Shown: positions 1-6,532, counted from the stretch's first letter. The stretch is 16,229 bases of DNA from JANXVV01 sp038230975 (GCA_038230975.1 JBBRMF010000105.1:1-16229); one strand, 5' to 3'. The notes: a model not told the origin generated them from the letters alone. A program made the numbers and translations.

Positions 1-21
1 CCACCGATTTGCCGAGTGACA

Positions 22-51
22 TGTTGGGTGGGCGAGTACACCCACCCAACA
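22..51. repeat. GC-rich perfect hairpin repeat
   Basis: An 11-bp perfect inverted repeat: arm TGTTGGGTGGG at 22-32, an 8-nt loop at 33-40, and its exact complement at 41-51. No T-run follows on either strand, so it is not a classical intrinsic terminator. It lies 3' of the lipoprotein gene that ends at 119 on the minus strand, where hairpins often protect transcript ends. Hairpins of this style recur in intergenic DNA of many bacteria, so a REP-like dispersed repeat is the most likely explanation. I cannot test copy number from one window. Confidence 0.6.
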
Positions 52-118
52 CCCTGCAAATTACCGCTCAGGCGATACAAAAAAGGGAAAATGCTTTTAA
101 CCCCCGTGGCAACTCAAA

Positions 119-766
119 TTATTTCGCCACGGCCGGCATCACGTCATTTTCCGCTTCAGTCCAGAAAGGATTCGACCCCGAAGCTTTTTCCTGGAAGCTC
201 GCCAGTAGTTCTCGAACGCGGGCATCGTTACGGACCGCCAATACGGTCCCGGTGATTTTTGAGGGGCCGATGGGATCATGAATGTTGCCCTTGATGAGAC
301 GCGGTGCGATTTGACCGTCCCCGATGATGATCCGAGCCGTGTCGCGCTTCGCGTCAAGAGTGACGAACGCGGCTCCCTGGTAATGCAGCATGTCCGTGCC
401 GCGCGATCCTTCACCGCTGAACACGTACCAGTGGACGATGGCGTTGGTGATCGAGGATTCCTTGATCATGGCGCCTTCCACGGGTCGCCAGAATACATGG
501 ATATGAATGGCCTGCTGGAGCGGAGGTTGCGTGACCGGCTGAAGCGGCTTCCTGGAAGATTCCTGTCCCGCTGAACGCAAGGTATCGTTCACCAGGACAA
601 TGTCATATTCACCGTCTCGATTGCTGGTGATATACGCCCCGGGGAACCGCTCGTAGACACTTTTGGCCGCCTGCGGGCTGTGGAAGGTCACTTCCGCCTG
701 ACCCGTCGAACAGCCGGGAAGGGCCAGAAGGGATAAAAGCATCACGATGAGAAGCGTGAATTTCAA
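119..766 (-). CDS. Putative lipoprotein of unknown function
   Basis: A 215-residue protein with a typical lipoprotein signal peptide: a positively charged start (MK), a hydrophobic stretch to about residue 15, and the lipobox LPGC at residues 16-19, so Cys19 would be lipidated after cleavage. The remaining ~195 residues show no domain I recognise. They are soluble-looking, with a beta-rich central part and a conserved-looking stretch around GDGQIAPRLIKG. The start codon is TTG at 766-764, preceded by AAGGA, and no in-frame ATG would keep the whole signal peptide. The upstream amidohydrolase stops only 12 nt before this start, so the two are almost certainly cotranscribed. Function is unknown; an envelope-anchored protein made together with the amidohydrolase is all that can be inferred. 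Confidence 0.8.
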   Translation of the reverse strand: MKFTLLIVMLLSLLALPGCSTGQAEVTFHSPQAAKSVYERFPGAYITSNRDGEYDIVLVNDTLRSAGQESSRKPLQPVTQPPLQQAIHIHVFWRPVEGAMIKESSITNAIVHWYVFSGEGSRGTDMLHYQGAAFVTLDAKRDTARIIIGDGQIAPRLIKGNIHDPIGPSKITGTVLAVRNDARVRELLASFQEKASGSNPFWTEAENDVMPAVAK

Positions 767-778
767 ATCAATCCTTTT

Positions 779-1657
779 TTAATCGAGCCCGAGCAATGCG
801 AGCGTGTCACGTTCGACGATGCCGCGAAGTGCTTCGCGCGGCACAACCGGGAGGTTGGTTCCCTGAGCCAGTTGATTGTTACTGTAAAGCGTTTCGATGC
901 ACTCGGTGGCGTTGGTGTACGGGAAGTCACTGCCGAAAAGCAGTTTGTCGATCACGCCATATTCAAAGGCGGAGACCAGCGAGTTGTACGCCTGCCATGG
1001 ACGCCGCAGGAGCCCGCTGACATCGGCGAAAACGTTGGGGTGTTTGCCGAGCATCAGAATCGTTTCATCAACAAAGGGCTGACCCAGTTGGGCAATGACG
1101 ATGCGAAGTTGCGGAAAGCTACGTGCCACTTCATCCAGAAGGTGCGGGCGGCCAAACTCCAGCTTTGAATGCTCGGTGAACTGACTGCCGGGATGGATCA
1201 GAACTGGCATCCCAAGTCGTTCAGCCTCTGCATATACTCGCATCGCACGGCTGTCGGTCGGGTGAAAATCCTGGTTGGCGGGGGAGATTGTCAAACCACG
1301 CAGTTGCAAGTCGCTCTTGGCGGCTTTTACTTCGGTGACGGCATCACGCTCTGTGGGATCTATTCCGGCAAAACCGATCAATTTTTGCGGGAATCGGCGA
1401 ACGTAGTCGGCCACGTATTGATTTGGGATTTCAGCCCGCAGATATCGGCTCTTGAAACCGAGCACGATCGACTTATCGACCGTACCGCTCTGAGCCCAGT
1501 GGTGTTCGACATCCGCCGACGGCATCGCGCGCCAAATCGTCCGATTCGGACTAATCCGCGGAGCCTGGACTCGCGTTCGCTTGGGCAGATCGCCCAAGTC
1601 GACTTGGCCCAGTTGGTCAGGGGACTGCCAGACGTGCGTGTGACAATCAACAATCAT
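779..1657 (-). CDS. Amidohydrolase family 2 (TIM-barrel metal hydrolase)
   Basis: A 292-residue protein that starts with the first metal-binding motif of the amidohydrolase-2 family, DCHTHVW (His6, His8). A further metal-ligand His155 lies in PVLIHPGS and the active-site Asp244 in FGSDFPY. The family comprises TIM-barrel hydrolases and decarboxylases acting on small acids or lactones; the substrate here cannot be predicted. One oddity: the motif usually written IAHxG, which supplies another active-site histidine, reads IAQLG here, with Gln190 in its place. No signal peptide is present, so it is cytoplasmic. It is the first gene of a two-gene operon with the lipoprotein at 119-766. Length and domain layout are normal for the family, so the fold call is strong and catalytic activity less certain. 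Confidence 0.9.
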   Translation of the reverse strand: MIVDCHTHVWQSPDQLGQVDLGDLPKRTRVQAPRISPNRTIWRAMPSADVEHHWAQSGTVDKSIVLGFKSRYLRAEIPNQYVADYVRRFPQKLIGFAGIDPTERDAVTEVKAAKSDLQLRGLTISPANQDFHPTDSRAMRVYAEAERLGMPVLIHPGSQFTEHSKLEFGRPHLLDEVARSFPQLRIVIAQLGQPFVDETILMLGKHPNVFADVSGLLRRPWQAYNSLVSAFEYGVIDKLLFGSDFPYTNATECIETLYSNNQLAQGTNLPVVPREALRGIVERDTLALLGLD

Positions 1658-2153
1658 AATAATCCGTACCCTTGGCGGACCTTCCGTGGTGGCCGATAAA
1701 AACGGTCATGCAATAACGCGAGACATTACACACTACGCGGGTTGTACTGTGCTTCGCACGACGCTGACGGCGGTCGGTCAAGACAGGTGGTTACCGAAGT
1801 GCTCGCCACTTCCGAATCCTTACTCTAGGGATTTCTCCGAAGAGGTCAAAGGAACCTTTTAGTTTCCACCTGTTTTGAAATTCTACCGAATCGTTCCTCG
1901 CAAGATCAGCAGTGCCTACAACTATTTTTATCGGACGTTACCGGACTGAAACTTTTGAAATAGTTAAGTGTCTATGAATGATTGATTTACAATCGTGACT
2001 CAGCACGAAATTGAGAGTAATATGCTCTTAACCTAGCTTTGATATCCGGTAAATCTGCCCGATTCGGGCGAATTACGGGAATTGACGCCCGGGTTTTCGG
2101 GTTGTTAAAGTTCGATGGACGCCAAAATTAATCCGATGCCGAGGAATATGCGA
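1658..2153. other. Gene-free gap between divergent genes, with a possible structured element
   Basis: No convincing coding region lies in these ~500 nt between the amidohydrolase (minus) and msrB (plus), so promoters for both must be here. AT-rich stretches around 1950-2045 could hold the msrB promoter, but no -35/-10 pair stands out. Short hairpins include GCCCGA-T-TCGGGC near 2056-2068. The most structured part is 1780-1876, listed separately. A Shine-Dalgarno-like GAGGA lies at 2141-2145, 8 nt before the preferred msrB start. Confidence 0.6.
1780..1876. ncRNA. Candidate structured element closed by an 11-bp helix
   Basis: AAGACAGGTGG at 1780-1790 can pair with CCACCTGTTTT at 1866-1876 (10 Watson-Crick pairs and one G-U on the plus strand). 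Inside are successive small hairpins: GAAGTG/CACTTC with loop CTCGC (1796-1812), AATCC/GGATT (1815-1833), CTC-CGAA-GAG (1835-1844) and AAAG-GAAC-CTTT (1848-1859). The layout resembles a multi-branched RNA or a small inverted-repeat element. No target duplication flanks it and no terminator tail is present. I match it to no known family, and the orientation is unknown. Confidence 0.25.
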
Positions 2154-2735
2154 ATGAACTACTTGCTTGGATTTATCAGCTGTGTTTCTACCCTGATCCT
2201 AATCGCCGGAAGCGGCGGATGCGAAAGAGCCATCTCCCAGGAGACTGCTATGAATGCTAAATCAAGTGCCTCTCAGCCTGCCACTCAATCCGCCGTTGTC
2301 TGCAAACCAGGTGACCCGGCCTCTTGCGGCGCGACGCCTTGGACGAACAAGACCGACGCCGAACTACGCGAGCTGCTCACGCCGGAACAGTTCACGATCG
2401 CCCGCCAGTCCGGTACCGAGCGTGCATTCAGCGGCAAGTATTGGAACGAGCACGCCAAGGGTGTGTACCACTGTGCCGTGTGTGGCAACGTACTCTTCAA
2501 CTCCGATACGAAGTTTGAATCGGGAACGGGTTGGCCCAGTTTCTGGAAACCGGCGGGGGACAAGAGCGTCGCCACCGACACCGACAGTTCGCACGGCATG
2601 TCCCGCGACGAGGTGAAGTGTGCCCAATGCGGATCGCATCTCGGACACGTTTTTGATGACGGCCCGAAACCCACCGGTCTTCGATATTGCATGAATTCTG
2701 CGGTGTTAAAGTTGGAGAAGGCCGTTGAGAAGTAG
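2154..2735 (+). CDS. msrB: Exported peptide-methionine (R)-S-oxide reductase MsrB
   Basis: This enzyme reduces methionine-R-sulfoxide in oxidised proteins. With the start at 2154 the protein has 193 residues. The MsrB core runs from about residue 63 to 188. Zinc-binding pairs are CAVC (Cys107, Cys110) and CAQC (Cys156, Cys159). The catalytic cysteine is Cys179 in RYCMNS, and the family signatures SGTGWPSF and GHVFDDGP are present. The N-terminus is a hydrophobic export signal ending in SGGC (Cys23), a weak lipobox, followed by a Ser/Ala/Gln-rich linker with extra Cys50 and Cys58. An envelope location is therefore likely, repairing exported proteins. The start at 2154 is chosen because GAGGA lies 8 nt upstream and gives a normal short signal peptide; in-frame ATGs at 2115, 2136 and 2148 would add up to 13 residues. 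No msrA or thioredoxin-like partner is adjacent. Confidence 0.94.
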   Translation: MNYLLGFISCVSTLILIAGSGGCERAISQETAMNAKSSASQPATQSAVVCKPGDPASCGATPWTNKTDAELRELLTPEQFTIARQSGTERAFSGKYWNEHAKGVYHCAVCGNVLFNSDTKFESGTGWPSFWKPAGDKSVATDTDSSHGMSRDEVKCAQCGSHLGHVFDDGPKPTGLRYCMNSAVLKLEKAVEK

Positions 2736-2759
2736 AGCGAGATTTGCCGAATTTGTGTT

Positions 2760-2789
2760 TTGACGGGACTGAGTAAGACCGTATCTTAC
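2760..2789 (+). promoter_or_regulatory. Putative promoter and operator of the antitoxin gene
   Basis: TTGACG at 2760-2765 and TATCTT at 2782-2787 form a reasonable sigma-70-like pair with a 16-nt spacer. A perfect inverted repeat, GTAAGA-CCGTA-TCTTAC at 2773-2789, overlaps the -10 box, as expected for autorepression by an AbrB-fold antitoxin. Transcription would begin at about the ATG at 2794, and no Shine-Dalgarno is visible, so the mRNA may be leaderless. Confidence 0.4.
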
Positions 2790-2793
2790 ATCT

Positions 2794-3024
2794 ATGGTCA
2801 CAAAGATTTCAAGCAAGGGACAGATTGTTCTGCCAGCCGAATTTCGCGAAAAAGACGGCATCGCGGCCGGACAGCAGTTCGACGTCGAGCGGATCGACCG
2901 TGGCGAATATCGGCTGACCCGCCGGCAACCCGCTCTGAACGAAGGTTTAATGGACTGGCTCTTGGCCTGCCCCGAAAAAGGGTATTTCGTGTCCATTGAA
3001 TCCGAATCAACCGATACACTGTGA
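2794..3024 (+). CDS. AbrB/SpoVT-family antitoxin (VapB-type)
   Basis: A 76-residue protein whose first ~45 residues form the swapped-hairpin AbrB/MazE DNA-binding fold. Diagnostic is the opening VTKISSKGQIVLPAEFRE, the family's usual T-SKGQ-LP pattern, followed by a basic/acidic strand (FDVERIDRGEYRL). The C-terminal ~30 residues, with LLACPEKGYF, would be the toxin-binding tail. Such proteins neutralise a PIN-domain RNase toxin (VapC) and repress their own operon. The stop codon overlaps a GTG that opens a VapC-like reading frame, the normal coupling in such pairs, but that frame ends after 17 codons. The antitoxin is therefore orphaned here. It is itself intact and could still act as a DNA-binding protein or neutralise another toxin. 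Confidence 0.85.
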   Translation: MVTKISSKGQIVLPAEFREKDGIAAGQQFDVERIDRGEYRLTRRQPALNEGLMDWLLACPEKGYFVSIESESTDTL

Positions 3025-3074
3025 CCTACCTCGTTGACGCCAACGTCCGGACGATGAACCCGTTCGATTCGTAA
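3021..3074 (+). pseudogene. Remnant of a VapC (PIN-domain) toxin gene
   Basis: A GTG at 3021 overlaps the antitoxin stop (GTGA) and reads VTYLVDANV, the usual opening of VapC toxins, including the first catalytic Asp of the PIN domain at residue 6. After this the frame reads RTMNPFDS and stops at 3072. A full VapC is about 130-140 residues, and no continuation is recognisable in the following ~90 nt in any frame. I conclude that the toxin was lost by deletion or replacement just after its first beta strand. The call rests on only nine matching residues plus the diagnostic overlap with an AbrB-type antitoxin. Confidence 0.65.
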
Positions 3075-3166
3075 ATGTTCGGAATTCTGATCTTGTCTGT
3101 CTTATCTTCAACCGATTCAGCGTTCGATGGGGAACACCAATTAAGCACTCGTTTTCACGGCCAAAA

Positions 3167-3640
3167 TTACAACCCGCAGTCCAATTTCAATCTGCGGCGT
3201 TGCCCCGCCACTTCTTTGCGGAATTCGTGGAAGCCGGGCGTTGCGTCGGACATTTTTTCGTCGTTGATCCACCACGCGTAAAAGCCCGGGACGTGGGGTG
3301 GCAAGGCTGCAGACGCCAACACAGGCATCGTCGTCAATTCGCTAAGGATGCCTTCGATCGCCGACTTTAATCGGAGAACGGTCTGGGTGGTATCCGCAAT
3401 TCCGACACGATCAGGCTCGACGATTGAGCCATTCCATTCGGCTAACGAAACATTCGAGGTTTGCCGGGAAAAAAGTTGAGGATAGTTTCGAGTGCGGCCG
3501 TGGATTTGAAAAGCAGTAATTGGGCTCCGATCTTTCTTTCGATACGAACCGCGCCGATTTACTTCGTCCGCCAACTCGGTCGTACTGACCGGATGACCCA
3601 GTTCTCGCAGAATTTCAACGATGGCATCATGTAATGTCAT
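3167..3640 (-). CDS. HARE-type winged-helix protein, probably truncated nuclease-associated protein
   Basis: A 157-residue protein. Residues ~1-68 look like the HARE winged-helix domain found at the N-terminus of restriction and other nucleases: an opening helix (LHDAIVEILRELGHPVST), then TELADEVNRRGSY and a strand region with ITAFQIHGRTRNYPQLF. The middle, ~75-105, is a helical linker. Residues ~113-122 read PHVPGFYAWW, which resembles the first strand of GIY-YIG-like nuclease domains, but the protein ends about 35 residues later with RRRLKLDCGL and no catalytic Arg/Glu region. I therefore suspect a 3'-truncated gene, though a short stand-alone protein cannot be excluded. It lies beside the VapC remnant, in a stretch with several broken genes. 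The ATG at 3640 gives a complete winged helix. Confidence 0.6.
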   Translation of the reverse strand: MTLHDAIVEILRELGHPVSTTELADEVNRRGSYRKKDRSPITAFQIHGRTRNYPQLFSRQTSNVSLAEWNGSIVEPDRVGIADTTQTVLRLKSAIEGILSELTTMPVLASAALPPHVPGFYAWWINDEKMSDATPGFHEFRKEVAGQRRRLKLDCGL

Positions 3641-3931
3641 ATCGGTCTGGCCTCAACCGCATTCGGCATCGGATGTCCCTGCGAGGAAAGTCTTTTGACA
3701 TCTCTCGGCGCATGTCATTGATGTCCGCCAAAAAGAATTCGCCATCCGGGATTAATCCTCGCAGGCCACGCCTACATGTTTGAGATGGTGGAAACGCTGC
3801 GAGCGCAGCTTACGCATCGGGCGCGATCTGTTCAATCAGCCGTACTTTTTCCACCGGCGACAGGGTGTGTGCAAGGCAAAGCGCGTCTGCGAAACTTCCA
3901 TGAGTTTGCAACATGGCTCTCCTCAGGAAAA
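3641..3931. other. Gene-free gap downstream of prfB
   Basis: These 291 nt lie between the prfB stop and the HARE-HTH gene, both on the minus strand. A short hairpin at 3796-3809 (GCTGC-GAGC-GCAGC) is followed on the minus strand by only three T, too weak to call a terminator. GATGTC at 3670-3675 can pair with GACATC at 3696-3701. No convincing gene or promoter was seen. Confidence 0.5.
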
Positions 3932-5045
3932 TTACCCCTTCTTCTTCCGCCGTCGCAACTCCGCATCGATAAACTGATCTAATTCCCCGCGATCCAGAAT
4001 GCTTTCGACGTTGCTGGTTTCCACGCCGGTGCGCACATCCTTCACCCGGCGATCATCGAGCACATAGTTGCGGATCTGGCTGCCGAAACTGACGGCTTTG
4101 GGATCACCGACGACCTGCTTTAGTTCCTCGTCGCGCTTGGCTTGTTCGAGCGCTTGGATCTTGCTGGTGAGGATACTCATCGCCAACCGTTTGTTTTGCT
4201 GTTGGCTGCGCTCGACCGAGCAGGTCACGGTAATCCCAGTGGGTATGTGCGTGATGCGGACGGCACTGGCAACTTTATTGACGTTCTGCCCGCCGGGACC
4301 ACTGGCGCGAACGAAGGCCATGAAGTCGATTTCTTCTTCCGGGATTTCCGCGTTCTTGTCGAGTGCTTCAAACTCGGGGATGACGTTCACTGAAACAAAA
4401 CTCGTCTGCCGTTTCCCCTGGCTGTTGAACGGGCTGATACGAACCAGACGATGCACACCCGCTTCCACGCGCAGGTAGCCGAACGCATATTCACCTTTGA
4501 CGTGCAGCATGACATTTTTGATGCCCGCTTGTTCCCCTTCTTGCCGATCGACTTCGCTGACATCCCACCCACGCCTTTGGAAGTAATAGAGATACATTCG
4601 CAGGAGCATCTCCGCCCAATCCTGGGCTTCCGTGCCGCCAGCACCAGCTTGAATGACGAAGAAGCAGTTGAGTGGATCGTTGGCCCCATCCAGAAGAGCC
4701 TGGAGCTCAATTTTTGCGGCCCGACCATCGAGCGCATCGAGCATGCGGTCGGCTTCGGCGATCGTATCGTTATCGCCGACTTCTGCTCCGAGCTCCTGCA
4801 TGGCGCGGACGTCCTCCAGATCCTTGAGAACGTTCAGGACCGGGTCGATGGTCGTCTTGATCAACTTCGCTTCAGCAACGATGGACTTTGCCTCTTCCGG
4901 ATGATCCCAGAAGCCTGGCTCGCCCATTTTCGCTTCAAGCTCTTTTCGTTTTTCGAGTTTTGCAGGGACGTCAAAGAGAGTCCCGGATTGCAATCATCCG
5001 GGAGCTAAGGTTTTCGATCGAGGCAGAAAGATTCTCGTGGATCAT
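3932..5045 (-). CDS. prfB: Peptide chain release factor 2 (RF2), expressed by programmed +1 frameshift
   Basis: RF2 recognises UGA and UAA stop codons on the ribosome and releases the finished protein. All hallmarks are present: the GGQ peptidyl-hydrolysis motif in GPGGQNVNKV, the stop-codon recognition tripeptide SPF in RISPFNSQG, and the helical N-terminal domain beginning KLEKRKELEAKMGEPGFW. The main frame has no good start. The true start is the ATG at 5045, with AAAGGA just upstream, encoding 24 residues (MIHENLSAS...RDSL) that end in CTT TGA C. Skipping one base there joins Leu24 to Asp-Val-Pro and yields about 370 residues, close to the usual RF2 length. The frame thus changes at 4973, and coordinates cover both parts. 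The gene is divergent from the Uma2 pseudogene. Confidence 0.97.
4970..4976 (-). promoter_or_regulatory. prfB autoregulatory +1 frameshift site
   Basis: On the minus strand the codons CTT (4976-4974) and TGA (4973-4971), followed by C, reproduce the classic RF2 frameshift signal CUU UGA C at codons 24-25. When RF2 is scarce, the ribosome pauses at UGA and slips forward one base, making more RF2. The upstream stimulatory Shine-Dalgarno-like sequence is present only in weak form (CGGGAC, ending 3 nt before CTT) compared with the strong AGGGGG of E. coli. Confidence 0.93.
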
Positions 5046-5107
5046 GAAGTTCCTTTGTCCGTAACCTTATCGTCGATCGAGTAATGCAGGTCAAGGCTCA
5101 AGGAGTC

Positions 5108-5135
5108 AGGCGTGGTTGCTTCAGCGACCACGCCT
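5108..5135. repeat. Strong 12-bp hairpin, REP-like
   Basis: AGGCGTGGTTGC at 5108-5119 and GCGACCACGCCT at 5124-5135 pair over 12 bp with one T-G wobble and a TTCA tetraloop. It lies between prfB and the Uma2 pseudogene, which are transcribed away from each other, so it cannot be a terminator of either and no T-run follows. A dispersed hairpin repeat is the likely explanation, and its position upstream of both genes could affect their leaders. Confidence 0.6.
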
Positions 5136-5176
5136 CGTCCGGAATTTCTGATACAGTACGTTCAAACGGAGACGTC

Positions 5177-5834
5177 ATGAGCCGAGCGATATCAAATCCT
5201 TCCACCGTTTTGCTGGACGAGGTGCAGCACTTCGTGCTGGAAGATGCGAGTTGGGAACTCTATGAGAAGCTTCTCAAGGATATTGGCAATCGCCCGATCC
5301 GGGTCACTTATGACGAGGGGAGGATGGAAATTAGGTCGCCATTACCTGAGCACGAAGAACCTAAGAGGCTAATTGGTCGCCTCATTGAGATGCTTTCATT
5401 CGAGTTGAACAAGCCGGTAAAAAGTCTCGGCTCAACGACTTTTCGTCGAAAAGGACAAAGACAAAGGGCTTGAACCGGACGAATGCTATTATTTTCGGCA
5501 TGAAGCCAGGATGCGCGGTCGTAAGCGGCTTGACATGAAAAAAGATCCACCGCCGGAACTGGTTGTGGAGATAGGCATTATGAGCAGATCCGTCCCTCGG
5601 GAGCCCATTTACGCGGCGCTTGGAGTCCCTGAAATCTGGCGATACGACGGCTTTCGATTACAATGCCTCCAGCTCCGTGCCGGCGAGTATCACGTTCGGA
5701 AGATGAGTGTTTCATTTCCGTTTTTGGAGCCGGCGAAGCTTCAGCAATTCATCGATTTGCTGCCGGATCAGGATGAAACATCGATCCTTCGATCGTTCGT
5801 GGCTTGGATTCGGAAAAACGGTTGGGGTGGTTAA
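5177..5834 (+). pseudogene. Uma2 family (DUF820) nuclease-fold protein, frameshifted
   Basis: Two reading frames together make one Uma2-family protein. The first (from ATG 5177, with GGAG 5 nt upstream) gives MSRAISNPSTVLL through SPLPEHEEPKRLIGRL to LGSTTFRR and then runs into a stop at 5471-5473. In the next frame the protein continues KDKDKGLEPDECYY, PPPELVVEIG, YAALGVPEIWRYDG and ends at 5834. The break lies at about 5441-5455, in the stretch coding for STTFRR-KDKDKGLEPDE, and corresponds to one extra base or two missing ones. The family has a PD-(D/E)XK-like nuclease fold and usually occurs in many copies per genome, with unclear cellular role. A second defect is likely: VVEIG stands where the family normally has VVEID. 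Unless this is a sequencing error, the gene is broken. Confidence 0.85.
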
Positions 5835-6145
5835 TTTGATTTCAACGTCCAATCCGCTCAAGAGTCGCGTGTCGCATCGGTCTTGCGCCAACTATATGAT
5901 TTGAAAAAACACAACAATTTTATTCAGTGGATGCCATTACGATGGGAACGAACGTAAGCGGCGTAACTCCCAACGCGACGCGGTACGGTAGGCTCGGCGA
6001 AGAAATAATACCCTATGCGACTGGACTCTAAAGCAAGTAGCGTCCGCATCGCGGGCCGTTCGGCATCTTTTCGAAATGGGGCGACCCGCGCTGCGGACAC
6101 TGGGAAATTCAATCGCTTTGAATCATTTGGAATTGATTGCTCCAC
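5835..6145. other. Gene-free gap with a long stem-loop
   Basis: These 311 nt lie between the end of the Uma2 pseudogene and the end of the tautomerase gene, which converge on it. An open frame on the minus strand (5924-6145, 73 codons) has no recognisable domain or good start and is not called. The main content is the long stem-loop at 6039-6101, listed separately. Confidence 0.5.
6039..6101. repeat. Long inverted repeat between convergent gene ends
   Basis: GTCCGCATCGCGGG at 6042-6055 pairs with CCCGCGCTGCGGAC at 6085-6098, 13 of 14 positions. Beyond one C-A mismatch, AG (6039-6040) pairs with CT (6100-6101). The 29-nt apical part can form two smaller hairpins, CCG-TT-CGG (too tight as written) and CATcTT-TTCG-AAATG with a TTCG loop. 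It is 45 nt downstream of the tautomerase stop on the minus strand. No T-run follows on either strand, so it is a hairpin repeat or transcript-end stabiliser rather than a classical terminator. Confidence 0.5.
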
Positions 6146-6403
6146 TCAAAACGCATTTTCCGGAATCATCGCTCTTTCAGTCTTCGGTTTCGCAGCCGCA
6201 AGTTCCTTCACGGCTTCGGTCGTGAGTGCGTCGCCACCGATGCCCCAACTGCCACTTTTCACTTCTTCGATGACGACCCAGGTATAGGGTCTCAGGTTTT
6301 CACCTTCGATTGAGACCATCGTGTCAGTGAGTTTGCGGATCATTTCCTGCTTTTGGGTCGGGGTGAAAACGCCTTCAATCAATTTGACAGTCACTAACGG
6401 CAT
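6146..6403 (-). CDS. 4-oxalocrotonate tautomerase family protein
   Basis: An 85-residue protein starting MPLVTVKLIEGVFTPTQKQEMI. Removal of Met1 exposes Pro1, the catalytic base of the tautomerase superfamily. The beta-alpha-beta layout, with the TDTMVSIEGENLRPYTWVVIEEV region, matches the family. At 85 residues it is longer than the ~62 of classical 4-OT enzymes, with a C-terminal extension (TEAVKELAAAKPKTERA). Such proteins catalyse keto-enol or related isomerisation of small unsaturated acids in the cytoplasm; the substrate is unknown. GGAGAG lies upstream of the ATG. It is transcribed away from the TetR regulator gene across a ~170-bp region, a classic regulator/target arrangement, so TetR control is likely but unproven. 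Confidence 0.9.
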   Translation of the reverse strand: MPLVTVKLIEGVFTPTQKQEMIRKLTDTMVSIEGENLRPYTWVVIEEVKSGSWGIGGDALTTEAVKELAAAKPKTERAMIPENAF

Positions 6404-6504
6404 GGAGACTCTCCAATCTTTCGGTTGAACTGACTTTGCGTCTGGCGGCTTGTTACATCACAGGCGATTCGCCCTTCGCAAGATGAACTGTACGGCGTCA
6501 CGAG

Positions 6505-6532
6505 TTGTTGCAAAGTGCACTCGTGGTACACT
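6505..6532 (+). promoter_or_regulatory. Putative promoter of the tetR-type gene
   Basis: TTGTTG at 6505-6510 and TACACT at 6527-6532 are separated by 16 nt and resemble a moderate sigma-70-type promoter (3 of 6 and 4 of 6 consensus matches). The -10 box lies within the left arm of the inverted repeat at 6523-6546, so a bound repressor would block it. Confidence 0.35.

Noticed and set aside
22..51. Intrinsic terminator at the window start
   Set aside because: A strong hairpin, but no T-run on either side; listed as a repeat instead.
1169..1699. 176-codon open frame on the plus strand
   Set aside because: Opposite the well-supported amidohydrolase; no recognisable protein.
2794..3074. A functional VapBC toxin-antitoxin module
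   Set aside because: The toxin frame stops after 17 codons and lacks nearly all of the PIN domain.
3776..3982. 68-codon plus-strand frame downstream of prfB
   Set aside because: No ribosome-binding site or domain, and it runs into the antisense of prfB.
4451..5008. 185-codon open frame on the plus strand
   Set aside because: Lies entirely opposite prfB, whose motifs are certain; a codon-bias shadow.
5924..6145. 73-codon minus-strand frame in the gap after the Uma2 pseudogene
   Set aside because: No domain, no convincing start, and it runs through a hairpin repeat; more likely non-coding.
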